From Sinorhizobium fredii (GTDB lineage Bacteria; Pseudomonadota; Alphaproteobacteria; Rhizobiales; Rhizobiaceae), in contig NZ_CP024308.1 of assembly GCF_002944405.1 (NCBI RefSeq), forward strand, positions 124,001 to 188,000: DNA of 64,000 nucleotides. The letters are read 5' to 3'. A program made the translations under genes and the position numbers. Positions 51,879 to 60,882 of this stretch are shown here, piece after piece. A model generated the notes under the pieces. It had not been told where the DNA came from and ran no database searches. It was given only the letters and a program-made list of their open reading frames with translations. How positions within the stretch are numbered: position 1 is the first letter of the stretch; each line of letters begins with the position of its first letter.

Positions 51879-52874
51879 ATGCGTAAGCGGGCAACGGCAA
51901 AGGAAGTCGCCGAGGCGGCGGGAGTCTCCAAGTGGACCGTGATCCGCGCCTTCACGCCCGGGGCGTCGATCACAGCGGAAAGCAAGCGCAGAGTCCTCGA
52001 AGCAGCCGAGGCACTCAACTACTCGCCCAATTTGCTGGCGCGCAGCCTGGCAACGAACCTCACCCACCAGATCGCGGTCTTCGTCGACGACTTCGCCAAT
52101 CCGCACAAGCTCCCCTTTCTCGAGGTGCTCACGGAGCGGCTGCAGGCCGAAGGGTTGGTCGCCGTTCTCATCAACATCAATCGCCATTTCGACCATGTGC
52201 ATGCGCTGCTAAATGCCGACCAGAGGCAGGTCGACGCGATTATCCTGTTCGGCACGGCCTTCCGAGACGAGACGCTCAGGGACAGGCGCTTGGGACCCGG
52301 GCTGCCGCCAATGTTCGTGCTCGCGCGGGACAGCCAGATCGAGGGAGTCCCCGCCGTGGCCTGCGACGCTGAACGCGCGCTGCACGAGATCGTCGATTAC
52401 CTTCACGAAAAGGGGTATCGCCGTCCCGGTTTCATGGGCGGGGCGAAGACGCTGTCGACCGCACTCGGTCGACGTCGGCACTTCATCGATTGCTGGCGTG
52501 GAAAAGGCGTGGCCGATGTCGTCGAGCTTGCCGCGGAGAGATACAGCGCCGAGGAAGGTGCGGACGCCGTGCGCAAATATCTGGAACGTACTGCCGCCGC
52601 GGAGAGGATCGATGTTCTCATGTGCGAGAACGACATTCTTGCCTTGGGCGCAATGGACGTTGTCCGGAGCGAGTTTGGCCTACGAGTGCCTGAGGACGTG
52701 GCTGTCGTGGGTTTCGACAATCTGGACCTTGGCGCTTCTGCGGCCTACGACCTGACGACCTACGAACAGCCCAAGATCGAGATGATGAAGGCGATCGTTG
52801 AGATGATCATGGGACAGCGGGAGGCCGAGACTGTGATGTTGCCCGGCAAGCTAATCGTGCGAGGCTCCGCATAA
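51879..52874 (+). CDS. LacI-family transcriptional regulator
   Basis: It has 331 residues. The N-terminal HTH reads TAKEVAEAAGVSKWTVIRAF, followed by the hinge helix RRVLEAAEALNYSPNLLARSLAT. The rest is a periplasmic-binding-like sensor domain with QIAVFVDDFANPHKLPFLEVL and DVAVVGFDNLDLGASAAYDLTTYEQP. It is transcribed away from the importer operon with two matching operators between them, so it most likely represses that operon and itself until the sugar is present. Confidence 0.92.
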   Translation: MRKRATAKEVAEAAGVSKWTVIRAFTPGASITAESKRRVLEAAEALNYSPNLLARSLATNLTHQIAVFVDDFANPHKLPFLEVLTERLQAEGLVAVLININRHFDHVHALLNADQRQVDAIILFGTAFRDETLRDRRLGPGLPPMFVLARDSQIEGVPAVACDAERALHEIVDYLHEKGYRRPGFMGGAKTLSTALGRRRHFIDCWRGKGVADVVELAAERYSAEEGADAVRKYLERTAAAERIDVLMCENDILALGAMDVVRSEFGLRVPEDVAVVGFDNLDLGASAAYDLTTYEQPKIEMMKAIVEMIMGQREAETVMLPGKLIVRGSA

Positions 52875-53016
52875 GAGGTGCATCAACCTATGTTCGGCGA
52901 GACGCGAGTGGTCGAACGTGAGCGCCTTCGGTTTCATTGAGGTGATCTGGCTTTCGTCGAGATAGACGGAGTTGCAAATGATGACCTGGTCACCAGGCTG
53001 GCAGGTTCGCGCGCGC

Positions 53017-53199
53017 TCATACGAGCGCTAATGGCATCCAGGTACCGCCAAATGGCGAGCAGTCGCCCGCGTTCGCGAAGCTGGTCTCCAGCGCGGGACC
53101 GGAATGTCGATCCACCACAATAACCTCGTGTCCCGCCTTTCCCACTTTATGGGCTGATGTCGTGCCGACGACGCCGGCACCTAGCACGATGACTTTCAT
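53017..53199 (-). pseudogene. D-amino-acid dehydrogenase, N-terminal stub
   Basis: [20 protein letters not shown], then [30 protein letters not shown], is the FAD-binding start of DadA. After about 49 residues the sequence becomes unrelated and stops, compared with about 415 in full DadA. It follows ridA by nine bases on the same strand, so a complete gene once ended this importer operon and was cut by recombination. The 140 bases beyond (52875-53016) carry one coding-like minus-strand piece (PGDQVIICNSVYLDE) that I cannot assign. Confidence 0.8.
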
Positions 53200-53207
53200 G
53201 GGATACG

Positions 53208-53558
53208 TTATCCCTGGGTCTGCGCTGCCGTGATGAGGATCTCGACCTTGAGGCCCGGCCGACCAACCCGGACCTCGCCGGATGCGCGTGCGGGTGCGTG
53301 TCCGGACGGCATCCACTCCTCCCAGATCTCGTTCACAGCAGCGAAGTCGCGCATATCGTCGAGCCAGATTTCGGCGCGGAGTATGTGCTCTCGAGAGGAA
53401 TTCGCCTCACCGAGCAGCGCATCGATCTTGGCAAGGGTGTCGCGCGTCTGCTTGGCGACTTCGTCTCCTGGCTCGCCCACCTGCCCCGCAAGGAAGACGA
53501 AGTTCTGGAAAGATACGATCTGGCTCATGCGAGCGTTGGTGAGGCTGCGCGTGATCAT
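53208..53558 (-). CDS. RidA/YjgF-family deaminase
   Basis: It has 116 residues. Family blocks: [33 protein letters not shown], then [21 protein letters not shown] and the substrate-carboxylate arginine in [21 protein letters not shown]. RidA hydrolyses reactive enamines/imines formed by amino-acid-oxidising or PLP enzymes. Its place between the amino-acid importer and a DadA stub suits clean-up of imines released by D-amino-acid oxidation. Confidence 0.9.
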   Translation of the reverse strand: MITRSLTNARMSQIVSFQNFVFLAGQVGEPGDEVAKQTRDTLAKIDALLGEANSSREHILRAEIWLDDMRDFAAVNEIWEEWMPSGHAPARASGEVRVGRPGLKVEILITAAQTQG

Positions 53559-53580
53559 ATGAGTGTGTCCTGTATGTGTT

Positions 53581-54249
53581 TCAGGTTGCGAGACGGCTCA
53601 GCACCCGTGTCTCCGCAAGTGAAACGAGGCGGGTGAGCAGGAAGCCGACGATGAAGTAAAGAATCCCCACAACGGTGAGAACCTCGATGGGACGCGCGGT
53701 CGAGTTCGCGATGTTCTGACCGATGTACATCAGCTCCACCGTGCCCACGGCCGAGGCGAGCGAACTCTCCTTGAACAGTGCAACGGTGTTCGACAGCAGA
53801 TTCGGGATTGCCCGCATCACCATCAGCGGAACAACGACATCCAGAAGACGCGACTTGCTGGTCAGGCCGAGAGCGGTGCAGGCGTCGTACTGTTCAGGAG
53901 GAATTGACTTCAAGGCGGAGCGAAATGACTCGCAGGTCGCTGCTCCCATGAACAATGTGAGTGCAAGGGTCGACGAGACGAAGTTGCCGATCTCCAGGCC
54001 TGTGATGACCGGCAAGCAGAAGAAGATCCAGAACAGCAGGATCAGAACGGGGACGCCGCGTATGAGCTCGACATACATTCGGACGGCAGCGCGAACGAAT
54101 GGGTTCGAGGAGCGCGACATCAACGCCAGCACAAGTCCGAGCAGCGCGCCCGATACGATGCAGATCGCGGTGAACTGAAGCGTGAGGCTCAACCCCATGA
54201 GAAGGGTCTGCCAGTACTTCGCGACGAACGTTATATCAAAACTGGCCAT
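53581..54249 (-). CDS. amino-acid ABC importer permease (HisM/GltK type), second
   Basis: It has 222 residues with about five membrane helices. The polar amino-acid permease hallmarks are TLQFTAICIVSGALLGLVLAL, the VELIRGVPVLILLFWIFFCLP block, ESFRSALKSIPPEQYDACTALGLT (the EAA loop) and VALFKESSLASAVGTVELM. It pairs with the permease gene nine bases upstream to form a heterodimer. Confidence 0.93.
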   Translation of the reverse strand: MASFDITFVAKYWQTLLMGLSLTLQFTAICIVSGALLGLVLALMSRSSNPFVRAAVRMYVELIRGVPVLILLFWIFFCLPVITGLEIGNFVSSTLALTLFMGAATCESFRSALKSIPPEQYDACTALGLTSKSRLLDVVVPLMVMRAIPNLLSNTVALFKESSLASAVGTVELMYIGQNIANSTARPIEVLTVVGILYFIVGFLLTRLVSLAETRVLSRLAT

Positions 54250-54257
54250 GATCCGTC

Positions 54258-54920
54258 CTACCGATAAAGTTCGTTGCGTCGCTCGATGAACCCGGCGATT
54301 TGACCGAAAGTCACCGATATCACGAGGTAGATGATCGCGACGCTCGTGTACGCTTCGATCGGGCGATAGGTCTGTGTCGAAAGGAGCTTGCCCTGGTACA
54401 TTAGATCCGCCACGCCAACGAGGGCGACCAAGGCGCTCTGCTGAAATGCACCTATAGCATTCGTGACAAGCACGGGCATGGCGTTGCGGGCAGCCTGGGG
54501 CAAGATGACATGCAGCGCCGTTACTCGCCTGCCGAGTCCAAGCGCGATCGCCGCGTCATGGTGTGCAGGCGGAATTCCCTGGATACTGGCCCGGTAGGCC
54601 TCGGCGTTGAACGCAGTCAGGTTCAGTCCGAGGATCAGCAGGCCCAAAAACTCGCCTGACCAATAGACATTAAAGAGTATCGGGACGCAGAAGAAGAACC
54701 AGACGATCTGCAGCAGAATTGGCGTACAGCGGAAGACCTCGACATAGGCCGTGTAGAGCCAGCGCAGCGCCCTGACATGGGAAACTCCGACCAACGCCAG
54801 AAAGAACCCGCAGGTGAGTCCGATGATGTTCGACCAGAACGTCAGGTACAAGGTGACCCAGAGGCCGTCGAGCAGCTGGCGTCCGGACGAGAGCGCGAAG
54901 TAGAAGTCGAGGTCTTGCAT
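54258..54920 (-). CDS. amino-acid ABC importer permease (HisQ/GltJ type), first
   Basis: It has 220 residues from ATG 54920 (the longer frame overlaps the ATPase gene end). Hallmarks include LWVTLYLTFWSNIIGLTCGFFLAL, YVEVFRCTPILLQIVWFFFC, the EAA loop AYRASIQGIPPAHHDAAIALGLGR and VTNAIGAFQQSALVALVGVADLM. It lies directly after the ATPase gene. Confidence 0.93.
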   Translation of the reverse strand: MQDLDFYFALSSGRQLLDGLWVTLYLTFWSNIIGLTCGFFLALVGVSHVRALRWLYTAYVEVFRCTPILLQIVWFFFCVPILFNVYWSGEFLGLLILGLNLTAFNAEAYRASIQGIPPAHHDAAIALGLGRRVTALHVILPQAARNAMPVLVTNAIGAFQQSALVALVGVADLMYQGKLLSTQTYRPIEAYTSVAIIYLVISVTFGQIAGFIERRNELYR

Positions 54921-54924
54921 GGCA

Positions 54925-55710
54925 CTACCTTGCGTGAAGCACGTTTTCGGTGAAGTCTCGCGTTCTTTGGTTCTTCGGGTTCTGGAAGAATTCCTGGGGC
55001 GTGGCATCCTCCTGGATCACGCCGTCCGCGCAGAAGATGACCCTGGTTGCCACCCTTCTTGCAAACCACATGTCATGGGTCACGATCATCATCGGCAGAC
55101 CATTCTCTGCCAGCTCGATGATCATCTGCTCGACTTCGGAGACGAGCTCCGGGTCGAGCGCCGACGTGACTTCGTCGAAGAGCATGAGCTTGGGATCAAG
55201 CATCAGTGCTCGGGCAATGGCCACTCGCTGCTTCTGGCCGCCCGAAAGACGGTTAGGATATTCGTTCGCCTTTGCGGACAGCCCGAAACGGTGGAGCAGT
55301 GCGCGGGCGCGCTCGGTTGCCACCGATTTCGAGACGCCGCGGCTCTTTACCGGAGCGAGCGTGAGGTTCTGCAGCACCGATAGATGCGGAAACAGCGTAT
55401 AGGTCTGAAAGACCATTCCGATCGAGGAGCGGATGGACGTGTCGATCGCGGTTCGCTTCTCGAAAGCTTCGCGCTTGACATAAGGCTTTCCTTCAAGGCT
55501 GATACTGCCGGAGTCGATCTGCTCGAGACCCATCACGCAGCGGAGCAACGTGCTCTTTCCACCTCCACTCGGGCCGATGACGACAACCCTGTCCTTGTTA
55601 TCCATCGATAGTGAAAGGCCCTTGATGACCTGCACCTGCCCCTGCCCGTAGCTCTTATGGAGGTCACGGACTTCGATAAAACTCTGCCGATTATTCATTT
55701 CGGTATCCAT
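54925..55710 (-). CDS. amino-acid ABC importer ATPase (GlnQ/HisP type)
   Basis: It has 261 residues. Walker A GPSGGGKSTLLRCV is near 45-52. Q-loop MVFQTYTLFPHLSVLQNLTLAP (with T in place of the common Q/F pairing), signature RLSGGQKQRVAIARAL, Walker B LMLFDEVTSALDPELV and His switch VTHDMWFARRVA follow. It is four bases upstream of the first permease start. Start ATG 55710 lacks a clear ribosome site; ATG 55698 is the alternative. Confidence 0.93.
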   Translation of the reverse strand: MDTEMNNRQSFIEVRDLHKSYGQGQVQVIKGLSLSMDNKDRVVVIGPSGGGKSTLLRCVMGLEQIDSGSISLEGKPYVKREAFEKRTAIDTSIRSSIGMVFQTYTLFPHLSVLQNLTLAPVKSRGVSKSVATERARALLHRFGLSAKANEYPNRLSGGQKQRVAIARALMLDPKLMLFDEVTSALDPELVSEVEQMIIELAENGLPMMIVTHDMWFARRVATRVIFCADGVIQEDATPQEFFQNPKNQRTRDFTENVLHAR

Positions 55711-55802
55711 CGCAGTGGCGGCTGCCGAAGTCGCCGCGAGTCCATTCCAAGTGTTGCTTCCGCAAGCGTAGACTGCGGAAGCAACCGTGATTTGAATAGA
55801 CC

Positions 55803-56618
55803 CTACTCCTGATCCAGCAACTGCTTTACGTACTTGTCGACGCTTGCCTTCATTTCGCCCTTCGCGATCTTCTCCGCGAATAGGATATTGATCACGGCAA
55901 GATCCGCTCCGGTCACATTGCGCGGCAGACCTATGCCAACGCCCTGCTTAGCGATCGCAGGCTCTGGAAGAACCGTCACCCAGTCCTCGCCGTTCTTGGT
56001 CGTGAAGAGAAGATTGCTGTCCGCGTCGTCGACGAGCACATCCGCGCGACGAGACATGAGCGCCAGGCGGGTGGCGTCGCTGTCGGGGAGCCGGAGCAGC
56101 GTTGCGTTCTTGATCTGCGTCGACAGGATCTGCTCCTGCGCGGTGCCGGACATGATCGCGATCGTGACCCCCGCCTTGTCGAAGTCGGCAAGGCTCTTCC
56201 AGCTCGCATCAATCTTCGGGTTCGCCTTGTTATGGACGATGGATACCTGGTAGTCCCATGCGCTGTCCGTGAACGCGATCGCAAGGGCGCGCTTCGACGT
56301 ACGGTTCAAGGCAAGGGACAAATCCCAGCGATCCGCCTGCAGACCAGCGACGATATTGTCCCAGCTAGTATCGATCACCTCTGCCTTAACGCCAACCACA
56401 TCGGCGATTTCCTTGCATAGATCGATGAAGACGCCACTAAATTGACCGGACGCAGGATCGCGCATTACGTGTGGAGGAGCAACGGCTGCTCCACACCTTA
56501 AGGATCCGCGGCTTTGGATTTTCTGCCAGAATCCAGGCTCTTGGGCGTGAGCGCTGCCCACTCCAAACACCATCAAGCCGCCGATCGCTGCACTAGCTAT
56601 CACGTTGAGAATTTTCAT
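55803..56618 (-). CDS. amino-acid-type periplasmic binding protein (SBP family 3)
   Basis: It has 271 residues; the start is ATG 56618 with AGGAG upstream. A signal peptide ends near SAHAQEP. Family 3 blocks: SLRCGAAVAPPHVMRDPASG, GVFIDLCKEIADVVGVKAEV, WDNIVAGLQADRWDLSLALN, FDKAGVTIAIMSGTAQEQIL and ADVLVDDADSNLLF. Ligand unknown; the linked hydantoinase and D-amino-acid genes suggest an amino acid or a cyclic derivative. It is the first gene of its operon, preceded by a GTCGAC palindrome. Confidence 0.92.
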   Translation of the reverse strand: MKILNVIASAAIGGLMVFGVGSAHAQEPGFWQKIQSRGSLRCGAAVAPPHVMRDPASGQFSGVFIDLCKEIADVVGVKAEVIDTSWDNIVAGLQADRWDLSLALNRTSKRALAIAFTDSAWDYQVSIVHNKANPKIDASWKSLADFDKAGVTIAIMSGTAQEQILSTQIKNATLLRLPDSDATRLALMSRRADVLVDDADSNLLFTTKNGEDWVTVLPEPAIAKQGVGIGLPRNVTGADLAVINILFAEKIAKGEMKASVDKYVKQLLDQE

Positions 56619-56686
56619 CAAGGCTCTCCTCTGAGGTCTCCGGAAACTGATGCTCCGGTTAGTTACGATGCATATATTGTCGCTTT

Positions 56687-56698
56687 AATGTCGACAAT
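56687..56698. promoter_or_regulatory. GTCGAC-type operator, site A
   Basis: AATGTCGACAAT upstream of the binding-protein gene. A half-site TATTGTCG lies 14 bases to its left. The same core occurs at 56798 and 63380. Confidence 0.55.
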
Positions 56699-56797
56699 GT
56701 CAAATGGCTTTTTACAATTGTGTCTCGGCTTTTCAAAATCACAAACCTCGCGCGAATCTCCCTTGACGTAAGAACCTTCCGCGATTATCTCTTTTTT

Positions 56798-56808
56798 ATT
56801 GTCGACAT
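56798..56808. promoter_or_regulatory. GTCGAC-type operator, site B
   Basis: ATTGTCGACAT, followed after four bases by a TCGAC repeat, 43 bases before the hydantoinase A start and right after a T-run. It is placed to act on the rightward promoter of the divergent pair. Confidence 0.55.
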
Positions 56809-56850
56809 TTGATCGACTACAACAAAGGGAAAAATCAGAGGGAATTTGCG

Positions 56851-58926
56851 ATGCGTACTGCCCGAATTGGGACGGACATTGGCGGAACGTTCACCGACCT
56901 CGTCCTGCTGGATAACCTGGGTCAGACTTTTTTCGCCAAAGTCTCGTCCACGCCTTCCGATCCCGGCGAAGCCGTGCTGACGGGAGTGAAGCAACTGCTT
57001 GAGATTGCCGATCTGGATGTCGTTGCCGTCACGCACGTTCTTCACGGCACAACCGTAGGTTCAAATACACTTCTTCAGCAGCAGGGCGCTAAATGCGGCC
57101 TCCTGACCACGCGCGGCTTCCGCGACATCCTCGAGATCGGTCGTCTTCGCACGCCAGTGATTTTCGATCTCCAGTGGGACAAGCCCGATCCGCTGGTGGC
57201 GCGCCGCTATCGCGTGGGCGTCGGCGAGCGAATGAGCGCCCAGGGTGAAGTGCTCTCTCCCGTCGATCGCGACGAGATCCTGAAGGCCGGGGAATTCTTC
57301 AAATCCGAATGTGTGGAATCGGTCGCCATCTGCTTCCTGAATTCCTATCGCAACTCCGAGAACGAGCTGGCAGCCGAGGCGATATTCCGCGAAGCCTTCC
57401 CGGACATCTGGGTTACCACGTCGGTTTCGGTTCTTCCGGAAATCCGCGAATACGAGCGCACCTCCACCACGGCGGTCAACGCCTATGTACTTCCCTCGCT
57501 GCGGAAGTATCTCCAACGCCTCGAGTCAGGCCTTCGGGGTATCGGGATCAACGCTCCGCTCCTGGTAAGCAACTCGAACGGCGGCCTTGCGACTGCTCCG
57601 ATGGCGCAGGAGAAACCCGTTTTCTTCATCACGTCCGGACGCGCTGCGGGCGTTGTCGGCGCTGGGCGGCTGGGCAGTTCGGTCGGGATGTCCGACCTTA
57701 TCGCATTCGACATGGGTGGTACGACTGCGTCGGCGTCGCTGGTTCAGAACGGCAAGCTCACGCGATCGAACGAGTATGAATTCCGCGCAGGGATTTCGAC
57801 GCCTAGCCGCTTCATCAAGGCAGGCGGCTACCTGATGCGCGTCCCGAACGTCGACGTCGCAGAGGTTGGCAGCGGCGCGGGTTCCATCGCCGCAATCGAT
57901 CAGGGCGGCCTGCTTCACGTTGGTCCGACCTCCGCTGGCGCAGATCCGGGTCCGGCTTGCTACGGCATCGGCGGAACGAAGCCGACGGTCACCGACGCTA
58001 ACGTAGTCCTTGGATATCTTCCTTCGGTTCTGGCCGGCGGCCAGATGAAGCTGGATGTCGAGGCCGCCCGTCGCGCCATCGCAAGCCAGTTGGCAGATCC
58101 GCTCGGACTTGACGTCGAAGCTGCGGCAGTTGGCGTTCGCGAAGTCGCCAACGCGAACATGGCTCGGGCCATCCGTGCGGTGACTGTCGAACGTGGCGTC
58201 GACCCGCGTGACTTCACGTTGCTCGCCTTCGGCGGCTCCGGGCCCGTTCACGCATGCGACCTGGCGCGCATGCTCGGCATCAAGAATGTTCTCTTCCCTC
58301 GTGCACCGGGCGTATTCACCGCGATGGGGATGCTTGCCGGCAACGTCGAGCGCCATTTCATCAGAGCTCTTCCGGGCTTTCTGCATGCACTCGACACCGG
58401 TGCAGCGAATTCGGCGATCGACGACCTGGCTGAACAGGCCTACGAAGCGCTAAAGAAGGAAGGATATGACCGGGAGAATATATCCCTGTCGTTCGAGCTC
58501 GACCTGCGGTTCCGTGGGCAGGATTCGGAAGTGCCTATCCAGATCCCGGCCAAGCTGAGCGATGCCGACCAGCCGAAGATCCGGCAGGATTTCCTCGACG
58601 CTTACATCGCCCTCTACGGCTACGCGTCGACCGACCAGGTAGAGACGGTCAACATTCGGCTTTCGGCGACCGTCGTTGGCGACATCCTCGATTTCAAGCG
58701 CCTCACGTCGAGCCAGTTCGAGGTGAAGAAAGGAACTACCGAGCACCGGAAGGTCTACTTCAGCCGTGAAATTGGCTGGGTGGAGACGCCGATCATCGAC
58801 CGTGCCTCGTTCCGTGGCGAAGTCGAAGGCCCCGCCATCCTGCAGAGCCCGGACTCGACGATCGTCGTACCGCCCGGCGCCAAAGCGTCGCTCGACGCCG
58901 CCCAGAACATCACTGTTTCGCTCTGA
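56851..58926 (+). CDS. hyuA: hydantoinase/oxoprolinase subunit A
   Basis: It has 691 residues; the start is ATG 56851 after GAGGGAA. It encodes one subunit of an ATP-dependent ring-opening enzyme (N-methylhydantoinase, oxoprolinase or acetophenone/acetone carboxylase family) that cleaves cyclic amides. Blocks: IGTDIGGTFTDLVLLDN and HGTTVGSNTLLQQQGA at the N-terminus, DMGGTTASASLV, AGADPGPACYGIGGTKPTVTDAN and LLAFGGSGPVHACDLAR. The two GGT phosphate loops are intact, so ATP use is expected. It is followed 15 bases on by hyuB. Substrate not determined. Confidence 0.93.
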   Translation: MRTARIGTDIGGTFTDLVLLDNLGQTFFAKVSSTPSDPGEAVLTGVKQLLEIADLDVVAVTHVLHGTTVGSNTLLQQQGAKCGLLTTRGFRDILEIGRLRTPVIFDLQWDKPDPLVARRYRVGVGERMSAQGEVLSPVDRDEILKAGEFFKSECVESVAICFLNSYRNSENELAAEAIFREAFPDIWVTTSVSVLPEIREYERTSTTAVNAYVLPSLRKYLQRLESGLRGIGINAPLLVSNSNGGLATAPMAQEKPVFFITSGRAAGVVGAGRLGSSVGMSDLIAFDMGGTTASASLVQNGKLTRSNEYEFRAGISTPSRFIKAGGYLMRVPNVDVAEVGSGAGSIAAIDQGGLLHVGPTSAGADPGPACYGIGGTKPTVTDANVVLGYLPSVLAGGQMKLDVEAARRAIASQLADPLGLDVEAAAVGVREVANANMARAIRAVTVERGVDPRDFTLLAFGGSGPVHACDLARMLGIKNVLFPRAPGVFTAMGMLAGNVERHFIRALPGFLHALDTGAANSAIDDLAEQAYEALKKEGYDRENISLSFELDLRFRGQDSEVPIQIPAKLSDADQPKIRQDFLDAYIALYGYASTDQVETVNIRLSATVVGDILDFKRLTSSQFEVKKGTTEHRKVYFSREIGWVETPIIDRASFRGEVEGPAILQSPDSTIVVPPGAKASLDAAQNITVSL

Positions 58927-58941
58927 CCGAAGGTGACCTCC

Positions 58942-60675
58942 ATGAGCAAGAGAAATATCGATCCAATCAGCTTCGCGGTCATCAAGAGCGCGCTCGACAC
59001 CATCGTGGACGACATGGCCTACGCGGTCATGCGCACGGCCCGCTCGCCGATCGTCCGCGACATTCTCGACTACTCGGCGACGCTGTGCGACCGTGAGGGC
59101 AGGATCCTGACCCAGGCCAAGACCGTTGCCCTCCATCTGGGAGCGGTGCCGGACGCCATGGAAGTGATCACCAGTCGCTTCTCGGCCACTGCCCGCCCCG
59201 GCGACGTATTCATCCTGAACGATCCCTACCAGGGCGGCATGCATCTCCCGGACATATTCATGTTCAAGCCGCTGTTCTTCAACGACAAGCTCGAAGGCTT
59301 CTCCGTCGTCATCTTCCATCACTGCGATGTTGGTGGGCGAGTCCCGGGCTCCAACGCAGCCGACTCCACGGAAATCTTCCAGGAAGGCCTCCGGATCCCG
59401 CCCGTCAAACTCTACGACAATGGCGAGCCGAACAACTGGATCTTCGACATCATCAGGGAGAACGTGCGTCTTCCCGATCTTGTCATCGGCGACCTGGAAT
59501 CGCAGCTTGCCACCTGCAACATCGGCGAGCGCGAGTACCTGAAGCTCTTCGAACGCTACGGTTCGGAAGTCCTGAACGACTACTTCGACGAGCTGATGGA
59601 CTACGGCGAGCAGATGACCCGCAAGGCGATCGCTTCCTGGCCTGATGGCGACTACGAGTTCACCGACTACGTGGACGGCGATGGCTTCAGCACTGCACCG
59701 ATCCCGATCAAGTGCAAGATGACCGTCGCGGGTGATCACCTCACTGTCGATTTCGAGGGAACTTCCCCTCAGGTCCGCGGCGCAATCAACCCCACGTTCT
59801 CGTTCACGAAGTCGGCCACCTACCTTACGATCCGATGCGCCCTTGACCAGGACGTTCCCAACAATGCCGGCGTCTATCGAGCGATTACAGTGAAGGCTCC
59901 GCTCGGGACCATCCTCAACCCCATCTCCCCGGCTCCCGTCGCGGCCCGCGCCCTCACAGGATATCGTGTCATGGATACCGTCATGGGGGCTTTGGCGCAG
60001 GTTGCTCCGAACAAGGTCATCGCTGCCAGCGAAGGCGGCAACACCGTGATCACGTTCGGCGGATACGACAAAAAGTCCGGCGAGCCGTTCATTCTCGTTG
60101 ACATGATCAACGGAGCATGGGGCGGCCGCTTCAACAAGGACGGTGTCGAGGGCGTCACCAATCCGGCACAGAACCTGTCGAACCTGCCTGTCGAGAGCCT
60201 CGAAGCCCGCTATCCTCTGCGCATCGACGAATACTGCCTGCGGGACGACTCCTGCGGTGCGGGCGAATTCCGTGGCGGACTTGGCCTCGCTCGCCAGTAT
60301 CGCTTCCTGGCCGACGAGGCGATCCTGCAGATCCGTGCCGACAGATATGTCCACGCTCCATACGGCCTCTTCGGTGGAGAAGCTGCAGCATTGACACGCA
60401 ACCTTCTCGATCCCGGCACCGCGGACGAAGTCCTGCTTCCTTCGAAGGTCACCCGCCAGGTCGAGAAGGGTCTCGTCTACCGACACGAGCAGTCGGGCGG
60501 CGGTGGCTACGGCGATCCGCTGAAGCGCAGCCTGGAATTGATCTCCAAGGATCTTGGCAACGGCAAGATCTCGCGCCGCTATGCCGAAGAGAAGCACGCT
60601 GTCGTTTTCATCGGCGATGGCCTCGAGATCGACCACGCCGCTACCGAAGCAGCCCGCAATTCGCGCGCAGCATAA
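58942..60675 (+). CDS. hyuB: hydantoinase/oxoprolinase subunit B
   Basis: It has 577 residues with start ATG 58942 after GAAGGTGACC. Family blocks: IDPISFAVIKSALDTIVDDM, AVMRTARSPIVRDILDYSA, FILNDPYQGGMHLPDIFMF, HHCDVGGRVPGSNAADSTEIF and a late GGGGYGDPLKRS. It forms the catalytic complex with HyuA. The gene is followed by a perfect hairpin, so the next genes may be expressed at a lower level or from their own promoter. Confidence 0.93.
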   Translation: MSKRNIDPISFAVIKSALDTIVDDMAYAVMRTARSPIVRDILDYSATLCDREGRILTQAKTVALHLGAVPDAMEVITSRFSATARPGDVFILNDPYQGGMHLPDIFMFKPLFFNDKLEGFSVVIFHHCDVGGRVPGSNAADSTEIFQEGLRIPPVKLYDNGEPNNWIFDIIRENVRLPDLVIGDLESQLATCNIGEREYLKLFERYGSEVLNDYFDELMDYGEQMTRKAIASWPDGDYEFTDYVDGDGFSTAPIPIKCKMTVAGDHLTVDFEGTSPQVRGAINPTFSFTKSATYLTIRCALDQDVPNNAGVYRAITVKAPLGTILNPISPAPVAARALTGYRVMDTVMGALAQVAPNKVIAASEGGNTVITFGGYDKKSGEPFILVDMINGAWGGRFNKDGVEGVTNPAQNLSNLPVESLEARYPLRIDEYCLRDDSCGAGEFRGGLGLARQYRFLADEAILQIRADRYVHAPYGLFGGEAAALTRNLLDPGTADEVLLPSKVTRQVEKGLVYRHEQSGGGGYGDPLKRSLELISKDLGNGKISRRYAEEKHAVVFIGDGLEIDHAATEAARNSRAA

Positions 60676-60687
60676 AGCCGTGACACC

Positions 60688-60714
60688 ATGAGACCCGAGC
60701 ATCTCGGGTCTCAT
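60688..60714 (+). terminator. perfect 12-bp stem hairpin after hyuB
   Basis: Arms ATGAGACCCGAG (60688-60699) and CTCGGGTCTCAT (60703-60714) with a CAT loop. It sits 12 bases after the hyuB stop. There is no T-run, so it may be a terminator, attenuator or mRNA 3'-end stabiliser. About 170 bases follow before the next gene start. Confidence 0.6.
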
Positions 60715-60882
60715 CCGAACGGAGAGATGCTCAAGGTGTGCGGGGGATCTTCTTGGATCGCGTTGCACGCGGCTGGCCCTGGGCCGCCATATGGCTTTGG
60801 CCCCAGAATTCCGACACGAGTCTGCGGAAACAAGACGCTCTCCTTTTCCATCCGATGCAGATCGATCTCAAAGGAGAATGCT

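Noticed and set aside
58450..60768. 772-residue minus-strand frame opposite hyuB
   Set aside because: hyuB on the plus strand has clear family motifs; the opposite frame is a GC-rich shadow.
60688..60882. Extending the isomerase gene start to ATG 60688
   Set aside because: That ATG is inside the hairpin, the added residues are not family-like, and TTG 60883 has a well-spaced AAGGAG.
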